This document shows positions 55,791 through 64,000 of a stretch of DNA of 64,000 bases, piece by piece. Numbering within the stretch: position 1 is the stretch's first letter; each line of letters begins with the position of its first letter. The position numbers and the translations under genes are program-made. This DNA comes from Drechslerella dactyloides (lineage: Eukaryota > Ascomycota > Orbiliomycetes > Orbiliales > Orbiliaceae), in contig JAGTWJ010000008.1 of NCBI GenBank assembly GCA_020064725.1, positions 558,001 to 622,000 on the forward strand. The letters are read 5' to 3'. The notes beneath the pieces were generated by a model. It did no database searches and was not told the origin of the DNA. It saw only the letters and a program-made list of their open reading frames with translations.

Positions 55791-57002
55791 TATTAACACT
55801 GCGTGCATCCTAGATTTCCTTTACATGTTCTGTCTTGCGAAGCCAGCCTGCTGTCTTTTGTACGTCTTATATTGTTGATTTTCCTTTCTGGTGTCTGGCG
55901 CAGTTTCTGGGGACGGTTGCATTATGTACGAAGACGAAAGCGACTTTATATTCATGTGAATAAGTAAGTACTTTGGTATGCTACATCCACTTATACAATA
56001 TATGATCACTTAATCATGGAGCAGGATGCCAGAAGAGAGTGCTAGCACCAGACCATGATATACACCCATCAGGGCATCAATAAACCAAATTGCAACACGA
56101 TCTCATGCAAGCATCCAGATAGATACAGGTACTCGTTGGTCTCGTAAACCCAGACGCGCACGAGCGAAGGTACTCAGTGAAGATGACAATGAAGCAAATA
56201 GTATCTAAACATTACCTCGCAATGGCCATATGACGAAGTTGAATTCAGTCGAAGCCTCAAGTCCTGCCATCCACGGAACCCCAAAAACTTGCAGCAAAAG
56301 CCCGAGTAAACCCGTTTAAGAACCCAATTATTGACATGCATGCATAGTATCAATGCAGATATAAAAATTCAGAGTATAAGCACATACACACGCACACGCG
56401 TCAACGTGGGCATGTAAAATATGGTACAACATATGTAAATACAATCGATTGCATCAATCGCTGGAATGCCGTAGACCGAATAAATAGACAAAAAGACAGA
56501 CAAGCACGCTTGCTCTAGTTACGTGTCATGTATGGATGCATATATCAGAAAACGAGATGCCAGGATAGACTCGTCAAGCTGTAACAAGTAAATTTTTTTA
56601 AAGAGGAAGAGGTAAAAGCAGGAAAAGACTGTGAACGCCACGCGAACGCCGTAAATATGGTTCTTTAGAGATTGATGAAATGAAAATCGTAGAACTCGAA
56701 ATCAAAAAAAAATGATATGTAACAAAAAATGCGACCATGTTGTGGACGGGTGTCTTCCCGCTGTTTTGTGTCCCAGCAAGAAGTCGAACTGCTTGTCCGC
56801 CTCTCTCTCATTCTTTATATTAAGTTGATAGTCTCTTCCACTTCACCAATATGGATCCGACACTAGATCCGGGTGAGGTGGGTACATTGCACTTAGAGAG
56901 TGATGTGTGCAGAAGACTGATTGTCGGATTCCATGTGTGTTTTCTTTGTGATATAGTTAAGGACTCCGAGGGTGAGGTATCACGGCATGGTAGGTTGGCC
57001 CG
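55791..57002. other. intergenic between convergent genes
   Basis: About 1.2 kb AT-rich stretch between the 3' ends of the SNF2 gene and the Pth11-like gene; no gene seen. Confidence 0.45.
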
Positions 57003-59290
57003 TCATCTGGTATCATCTGGCGTCGAAGAGCGAGCTTTCCCTTTGCCGCTGACGTCTTGAAGCTCCATGAATTCCCAAGGCGGGATTTCGGGTGAAGTAT
57101 TCGGAGGTTGCTGTGGATTCGGCACGTTACTCGACGACGATGGTGCGTGTGCTTCCATTGTTGGTGGCGTTCCTTCCGCTCGCTCCGGGATTACCTGAGT
57201 GGGCGCTCGGGCAGCATCGGACGACCCCGAGCGGCCATTTCTGGACGGCTCTAGAGGCGTGATCAAATAGTCGTTTGGGGACACAGGCGGCAACAACGGC
57301 TCAGCAACAGTCCTAGTGGGACGGAATCGAATGTCTGTCGTGGGTGATATGTTTGTGGTGTCCTGGCTGCCTTTGCGGGAGCCCGGTTCGATGATGTGTG
57401 GTACTTGACTGCTGCGTCGCCGCGGTATCTCCAGCGAAAGGTTCTCAGGCTTAGTTCTGCTTCTCGAGCGGCTGAGGCCGAAGATCGAAGGAGCGCGGGT
57501 CGACGACGAGCCGGTTGAGGACGTCGAGGTCTTGCGCGGCTGCTTCTTTCGTCCTTCGCGCTGGGCGGAGGAGGAGGTAGAGCTGTGGGAGGCCCCGGCG
57601 TCCTTGGGCTGGCACGGTGGCTCTAAGCCCACGAGAGTTGGGTCGTCGAGGCCGGGCAGCTCGAGTTTCTCCCAAGGCGGGATGTCATCAGTGCCATCTT
57701 GAGAGTCCGCGGGCTGTTGAGGGGTCGGGCCTGCCTTTCTCGGGTCGAGCGGGTCGACGCCGTCCGAGCCGACGCTCTCCCAGGGCGTAGTAGGTGACTT
57801 GCCCGATGCCGTAGCGTATTCCTGGTAGCTGCTGGCTTCGCTCGGCCGCTGGACAGCTGTGGACCCGCTGACGCCAGAGTCTTCTATGCTGCCAAGTCTA
57901 TTTTCCCGTCGACGTTCGTTTATCCTTTTCAGTGTTCCCTGCGGAGTCTTGATAAGGATGTTATCATGTATCTGGAGTGCAGCCTCCAACCGGTTGGCGG
58001 GGTTCGTGTCACGCCTGCCGCGGAATGGTGTTATGATCTTGCCATCAGTATCGACATGGCCGAGTTCTCCGATTGTCCCGTGAGAGTCGCCGTAGGCGGA
58101 CAACCAACCGACGCCAATTGAGGGCCGATGGCTCGTGCTGCCTATTGTGCCTCGCCGGACAAAGTTCGGTATCGTCGGTGTGCCAGCGCCGTATGCATAG
58201 GTGTTGGTCTCGTAGATCGTCTCCCGGTTCTGGTCCGAGAGCGATGCGGAGCCGAGCCAAGTAGGAAAGAACCTGGATATCAACGGCTTTGTCATCGGGA
58301 TCGAGGCACACACTATCCCAACATTGACTTCGATCGCAGCCCACATGAACGAGTAGGCGGCGTTGTAGTCGAAGTCGAGAGCTTGGCTCTCGGTGAGCTG
58401 GAAGTAATGGATGCGGATCAGCCCCACGACAATGTCGAAAACACCAAGGCTGAAGACGACCAGCAATATGGCTTTCTGGCGATTCGGTAGTCGGAGGGAC
58501 GTGAGGACGGGGATGGGCAAGACAATGATGGCAAGATCCTCGAGAATGTTGACTGGCGCTGAGGCAAAGTATATTCTGATAGACGTCAGCACGAATTTAT
58601 ATAACGCCATTGATTCTATACGAGCTGGATGTTGATAGATGTGACCTACCTCACAGTGCCAATACACCCTGGGAACGGCTGGCGATTCGATTCGGGGTCG
58701 AAGACGAGTCCGATAGGGCTACAGCGGAAGGCCAAGAGCAGGGTGAGCGCCAACCCCGCGACAAGGACGACGGCCATTGTGATCCAGCAGAACCGTCGAA
58801 AGTGCTTCTGGACCTTGAACACCAGCAGATAGAACGTCAAGATGGAGGCCTTGGTGAGCGCAATTGCCGGATTGAACAGCAGCGTGAACGCATACTGGTA
58901 CTTCTGCTTCTGCAAAGCCATGCCGTAGGGAATCGTGTTCGAGTGGCGTCCGAAGCCGTAGGTGATACCCAACACGATGGACAGGCACATACCGAACGAC
59001 AGCGCAAAGGCCACGAGGATCATGTAGTCGTCGATTCGCATCCGGCGGGCGATAAAGCCTCGGGCGATAACGCGGAGGGTGACGGACACGAAGGCGAGCA
59101 CCAAGAACACAATGGTCGTGGCGGAGACCGTCGGGCCATGGTCGTCCTTGTAGTCGCTAGCGGAGGCGACGGTCGCGCCAGTGCTGTACAGCTTGCCCGT
59201 GGTGGTGGACGCCGCCGCCGTGGTCGTTGTCGCGAGGCCGGCTATTGTCGAGGCGGTAAGCGTGGTGAGGGAACCGCCATTCTCCATCAT
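57003..59290 (-). CDS. Pth11-like / fungal rhodopsin-domain integral membrane protein with PWE repeats
   Basis: Seven-span fungal membrane protein of the rhodopsin-domain (Pth11-related) superfamily, members of which include GPCR-like surface sensors. Exons 59290..58650 and 58575..57003 give 737 residues; the intron is AG|GTAGGT to TATCAG. The Ser/Thr-rich extracellular N-terminus is about 55 residues. Spans lie between about 55 and 310: VFLVLAFVSVTLRVIARGF, IDDYMILVAFALSFGMCLSI, a conserved KASILTFYLLVF, FRRFCWITMAVVLVAGLAL, LEDLAIIVLPIPVL, ILLVVFSLGVFDIVVGLIRI and AIEVNVGIVCASIP. A cytoplasmic tail of about 420 residues is disordered, rich in Ser/Pro, and holds three related segments TTPWESVG (476-483), IPPWEKLEL (512-520) and IPPWEFMEL (711-719). 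No CFEM domain was seen. Ligand and G-protein coupling are unknown. Confidence 0.88.
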
Positions 59291-60873
59291 ACAACATTGG
59301 CTACGTCAAAGCCCCGCGAACAGTCGAATCACCGGCATTGACAAGTCGTAAAACTCGGTCGCGGTCTCAGATACAGCAACCGAGCTGGAAGGATGGAGAG
59401 ATAGCTGCTCGAGTCGACAAAAGAAGCCGTTCCTCCCATGGTGGTGCGGCCCGTCCGCTGCCTATAGAAGGGCGTACTTAATCTTGCATGAAAATCCTGA
59501 TGTGCTGGAAGCACGTCAAAGGAAAAATTACCAGGAAGGTAGCTCTGTTTTAACGGTAATTTTTAAGCCACGCCAGTGCGACGGGGCCCCTGCAAAGCTG
59601 TCGGTAATCCTCACTACAAGAGGCTCCCGGCCTCAGCAGCATGCAGCCTGTCTCACGCTGTCGAATCCAACCGAGCTGTGCATGGGAGAGCAAACATTGG
59701 CTTGGTAGTACTTCTTTCGATCGATGAAGGACTTCTTGTCTGCATGGTGACAGTCAAGTCACCCATTCCGAGGCTGAGGATCCAATATGCATCTGGGTGT
59801 TTTCGCACGGGAGCGTCATCCTCCGCGCCGTGCGACCCTGACTTGACAGCATTCCTAGGATCGCATGGAATATGCTGGGCCGCGAGCAGAAACAAGCAAC
59901 TGCTGAGCTCCATGGGTGGTTGTCTTCATATTTCGAATCATAAAGGCAGCTGGTGTATAGCCAGCCCGCAAGGCTATCAAAAATCGTCCGCGAGGAGGAC
60001 TTCTTTTTGTCAATTTGCGAAAAAACAAGTTCACCCAACCGTGGATGTACAGGTGTACCATCCTCAAGTTACTCCGGCTGTTGAGCCGGCAAAATGCGGG
60101 CTTGGATGTTATGCACAAAGTTCGGGATACTCCAGACTGACTGGGGGATGCATTCAGGTGCTCGTAAAGAGTGGGGGGAACCGCGATACCCGTGCCGATA
60201 GAAAACAGTTGGATCTGAATTCCCTGACACGGGGATTCGCAGAACGGAAAGTAGCTCGACTTGAATTCGGCGGGTCCAATGACTTGCATTAAAAATCGAA
60301 CAATCTATATCACAAAAACCGTTAGCAATTTTACAACTTGACGTCTGCTCTTGGCTTAGCAGGGCCAGCCTTGGTCCAAATGGTGCGACCGACTCGTGGG
60401 GATGGCCACCGCTCGGTCGAGCTGAGTGAGGGCTGCCAGCAGTTGTACTCCGCAAGTCAACATGGGTGGCATACATGCGGCCATGATGCTATGGAGCAGC
60501 CCGTCAAAGTTGCAGGGATTTCAGGTACAACCGCCCAACTGGATTGGATAGCCATTTAGTCAGTTAATCGCGCCCGTGCCAGGAAAAAGAAGCATTTGCC
60601 TGAGATGGAGAGTGAAACCTACAGCCTGGTAGTTTTATCTTAATTTTTAATTTTTTTTTCTTTTCTTCTTCATCTCAATTCCTCGTTCCTTTCGCACCAG
60701 CCAGCCATCCGTCGAGATCGCACATATACGCATTCCCCTTCGGCGGCATCGGAGCATGGCCATGATCTCGACTTGGGGCCCGAGTCGACAGTCCACAATC
60801 AGCCGGTCGTGTATATGAGCCTCCAGGCGCCGCCGCGTTGACGTCCATTCAGCGACTTCGAGTCCCGCCTCGG
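59291..60873. other. divergent intergenic region
   Basis: About 1.6 kb between the divergent Pth11-like and MFS starts. Open frames at 59500-60480 on both strands have no family likeness and no consistent exon structure. A TTTTTTTCTTTTCTTC tract lies at about 60650. Confidence 0.4.
60815..60841 (+). promoter_or_regulatory. short upstream ORF before MFS transporter
   Basis: An ATG at 60815 opens an eight-codon frame closed by TGA at 60841, 32 bases before the transporter ATG at 60874. It could damp translation if it lies in the mRNA leader. Confidence 0.25.
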
Positions 60874-62977
60874 ATGGGGCCGCGATCTCCTCGATCGAAC
60901 GGATTCGACAGCTGGCGGCAGGACGACGGCTATGGCTCTCCGGCGCGCAGCGAGTTCCGGCAGCCGTCGCCCAATCCCGGCGGAGACCCGAACAACAACT
61001 TTGTGCAGCTGCACTCGTCCAAGTCGGCGGTCGAGCTCAGCGCTCACGAGTCGGTAGCGCCGGTTGCGATAGTCACGATCCTGTTCTTTCTGTGGGGGTT
61101 TGCGTCTGGGCTGCTATCAGTGGTGAGCTGAGCTGGCATCTCGAGCTCTGTCTGCAGAGCGGTGTGGTTGGTCCGGTGCAACGCAGCTAACTTGTAACAC
61201 GGCGGCGCATAGAGTATACTATTTCTTCATTCACATTCACATACATTACATTCACGGCGGAGTGTCTACACGCATGGACACGCCTTCAATGGTGCATCGA
61301 GACTCACGGCCTCCGCTTGACAGGTCCTGAACAACAGAATCAACAGCACCATCAAGAGTACCGATAGTGCTCTCATCGGGCTGCACAGCGCCTATTACGG
61401 GTAGGTTCGAGAAGCGGCGGACCCCAATCTAGCCCCAAAGCGGAGCCACACCGCAGCCCTGCATTACAGTTATATACGCAGTCCCGTGCTAAGGCATATT
61501 ATAAAATTCGCAGAGGATACTTCGTAGGTCCCGTGACCTTCAGCGGCTATATCTTCCGCCATTACGGATTCCGCATCACCTTTATCGTCGGCCTCGTCAT
61601 CTACGGCGTCGGCTGCATCGTCTTTTGGCCCTGTGGTGTCCTCCAAACGTACCCCGGCTTCATCATTTCCAATTTTATCAGCGGGCTCGGTGTAGCTACG
61701 TACGGCAGCTATATCTCCATCCTTCCTATATCATTTCTATCATATCATTCATTCCTTCTGACGTCTGAGCGTTCGGACCACCCAGAATCGAAGTTGCAGC
61801 GAACCTCTTCGTCGCGATCTGTGGCCCGCCGCACTACTGGGAGGCCAGGCTCAATCTATCGCAAGGAGCTCAAGCTATCGGAAATGTATTCGCACCCATC
61901 CTGGCGGAAAAGGTCATCTTCCGGAAGGACGAGGGCACATCGAACACCGAATGGTTGATCAGCGTGCAGTGGGGCTACCTCGGAGTCGCCTTCTTCGACT
62001 TTGCCCTGGCTCTGTTCTTCTGGTACGTTCCGTTGCCGGAGTGCACGTAAGTTTTTCATCCAAGCCCATATACGTGTGACATATCATATGGTTGCTGACC
62101 ATCATTGTGTCCTAGCGACGCGGAGTTAACCCGTGTGAATCGATGGCGGCCCGCATCGTCGGCGCTTACTGAGAAGCGTCGGAAGAAGTTCCTCGGGAGA
62201 CACTCGCTGCTGCTCCTCGGCGTCTGGGCCCAGTTCTGCTACACCGGAGCGCAGGAGATAATCAGCATAAACGGAGCCTCTCTCATCCAGGTGTTTTCGC
62301 CGGAATACGCGTGAGTGATGCCATGCCATGCTATCCCATCCAATTACGCCATAGTCAACCCCTCATGCTAACCGACGCATCGTCGCAACCGACACAGGCA
62401 CAATGCAAACTCGTTCCTGTGGACCGCCGAGGGCCTGCTGGCCTTCGGTAGACTAGCCGGCGGCGTCGGCATGTTCTACGTCCCCGCGCGAATGCTCTAC
62501 CTGCTCTTCAGCGCGGGCTGCATCGCGACCTCGTGCATCCTCCTCGGCCTCCAGCATAGCCCTGGCTCGGACAACAGTGTAGCTATCGTCGCGCTGCGTA
62601 TGCTGCTGCAGTTCTTCGAGTCCATCTGCTTCCCGACCATCTTTGCCCTATCGCTCCGAGGACTCTCGGGACGGAACGTCAAGTGGGGTGCGTCATGGGA
62701 GGTTCTCGGAGTCTGCGGCGGGGCTGTGTGGCCGCCCGTGTACGAGGCCATCCGGAACCGGTCTCGTCCGGATGACCAGGCGGGAATCAGGATGGCTTGG
62801 GTGCTCGTCATCGTGCTCTTCGTAGCGGGGCCCGGGATCCAGGCGTTATTTGTCAACTTTATACCGAGCTGGCGAGGTAGATTGGACGGTTTGAGCAAGC
62901 GTGAGCTCCGGGAGGGGTATGAAGCGGACGGCACGATCGGTGGCCGGTTGGACGAGACGAACGACCACGTTGCATGA
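60874..62977 (+). CDS. MFS sugar transporter, FucP/GluP (fucose permease) type
   Basis: Major facilitator of the FucP/glucose-galactose transporter type, probably a plasma-membrane sugar/H+ symporter. Six exons: 60874..61122, 61324..61400, 61514..61699, 61786..62046, 62116..62310 and 62398..62977, phase-consistent, giving 515 residues. The start is the ATG at 60874; the open frame further upstream has only a TTG. A polar cytosolic N-terminus (1-60) leads to span 1, AIVTILFFLWGFASGLLSVV. Typical FucP blocks are VLNNRINSTIK, SAYYGGYFVGPVTF, RHYGFRITFIVGLVIYGVGC, then GLGVATIEVAANLFVAICG with YWEARLNLSQGAQAIG across the intron 3 junction. The C-terminal six spans include HSLLLLGVWAQFCYTGAQE and FLWTAEGLLAFGRLAGGVGM. 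Substrate is inferred only from family. Confidence 0.9.
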
Positions 62978-64000
62978 ATTGGGGGGAGAGGGCGTGGGCG
63001 GCCGGGGGAACCGGAGGGCCAAGGCTTGCGCTGTGCACGTGCTGGATATGCCGGAGATATCATGCGTATGGTGCTTGTATATTGGATGTACATGTATATG
63101 TGTATGCACACTGGGATCACGAGGTGTCGTTTTTCCTAAATTCTCAATGCATAAAGTCGGTGGGAAAAAGTTGGCGATAGGTCGGTTTACAAATTTCTGT
63201 CAAAGCTAGCAGGGCAATTGATACGGCAGGCGTATCGATCGGGGTATCGATAGCAGCAGCTCGACCCAGTAGGCATCTCGATCGATGTCCAAATCTTGGT
63301 AACTGGGAGCATTGCAAGCTACAAGTAGCTACCTGGTCACGCGCAGCTGCATGGCTGGCGTTAGCTGTTTTACTTTTGAAGATTTCCTCCAAATATTTCC
63401 CAGACGTACCCAACTTTCCGTCTACGGGTGCTCTGCGCTCGCCTATGCACATAAGAATCCAAAGCAGCGCTCGCGAGGGTGCAGCAGCTAGTAATGTAAT
63501 ATTTCAGGCGCCATGCGTGCGTAGGCGGTTGGGGTGTTTTTTTCTCACTTCTCCTGTCAGATTGTGGGAAAGAGGCGACAATCATCCGACCAACTAGAGC
63601 AGCTCTCACCGTTTTATAACTCAGCTCGACGGTTTATCCGAGCTGCAGGCATGCATGCGTGCAGCGCTGCTACCAAAATTAGAACCATCGCATTTGCAGT
63701 TATTCGATCGCTCGTTCGTACGTACCGCGGAACAGATACGAATTGTTACCGCTCTTTCAAACGGGTTGAATTTGAATCGAAAGCTAGGCATGTACCTTCG
63801 AATTCTTTTCTCTCTTGAGAAATACTGTCCGGCCGAGTTCGACTCGGACCCGAATTCGAAGGCTAGGCTTCTAGATATTTCCTGGCCTTGCAGCTGCAGG
63901 TCGTCATCGCATTGCCGCCAACTTGCGCCGTGCTCTTTCCCCAGTTGGACTCTCCCTGCCTCTTCGGAACATTTCTCGATATGATGCGAAACGGCCGACA
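62978..64000. other. 3' end of window, intergenic
   Basis: About 1 kb beyond the MFS stop with no supported gene. Overlapping TCGATCG/ATCGATA palindromes occur near 63230-63285. A gene running in from beyond the window end cannot be excluded. Confidence 0.4.

Noticed and set aside
59500..60480. Open frames on both strands between the Pth11-like and MFS genes
   Set aside because: Mutually overlapping, no conserved motifs, no coherent exon structure.

Overview
The window is nuclear DNA from a filamentous ascomycete (Pezizomycotina type). Genes lie on both strands and are broken by short introns of about 50-150 nt with GTNNGT or GTATGN donors, CTAAC/CTGAC-like branch sites and CAG/TAG acceptors. 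Many products are unmistakably fungal: SPX phosphate transporter, Pth11-like receptor, STAND/NACHT-ankyrin protein, Mob1, Vti1. Exon boundaries were worked out by hand from splice signals and checked for phase. No transposon, rRNA, convincing tRNA or CRISPR was seen. Class or genus cannot be told from the sequence.

Layout. 1-792 (-): 5' part of UTP5. 793-6200: long pyrimidine-rich non-coding stretch. 6201-8953 (+): double-bromodomain BET factor. 10419-11095 (-): small unknown gene of three exons with a GC-AG intron. 11887-14390 (-) TSR1 and 14688-16507 (+) UTP7 form a divergent ribosome-biogenesis pair sharing about 300 bp. 16833-18464 (+): RGG-rich protein. 18880-20689 (-): membrane-anchored SGNH/GDSL-type protein whose nucleophile position reads Ala. 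21525-26047 (-): NACHT-ankyrin NLR-like protein with an amyloid-motif-like N-terminus. 26603-27634 (+): exosome subunit RRP42. 27816-28667 (-): probable mitochondrial membrane protein. 29090-30233 (-) RING-CH E3 and 30782-31934 (+) proteasome alpha-2 are divergent. 33465-34164 (-): small proline-rich protein. 34165-39278: gene-poor. 39279-40520 and 41330-42388 (+): tandem paralogous secreted cysteine-rich proteins with Kex2-like sites. 43287-44172 (-) VTI1, 44841-45813 (-) MOB1, 46164-47192 (-) DUF2011-type protein. 48256-51007 (+): SPX phosphate transporter. 52133-55790 (+): SNF2-family ATPase. 57003-59290 (-): Pth11-like/rhodopsin-domain protein. 60874-62977 (+): FucP-like MFS transporter.

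Functional themes. Four genes act in rRNA processing (UTP5, TSR1, UTP7, RRP42). One divergent pair joins a ubiquitin ligase to a proteasome subunit. The accessory part is two sub-regions: 18.9-26 kb (esterase-like protein and NLR) and 34-42.4 kb (gene-poor DNA followed by the secreted paralogs). The most unusual items are the tandem Kex2-type secreted paralogs with a shared 8-cysteine pattern, the NLR with its RHIM/amyloid-like motif, and the SGNH protein that has apparently lost its catalytic serine.
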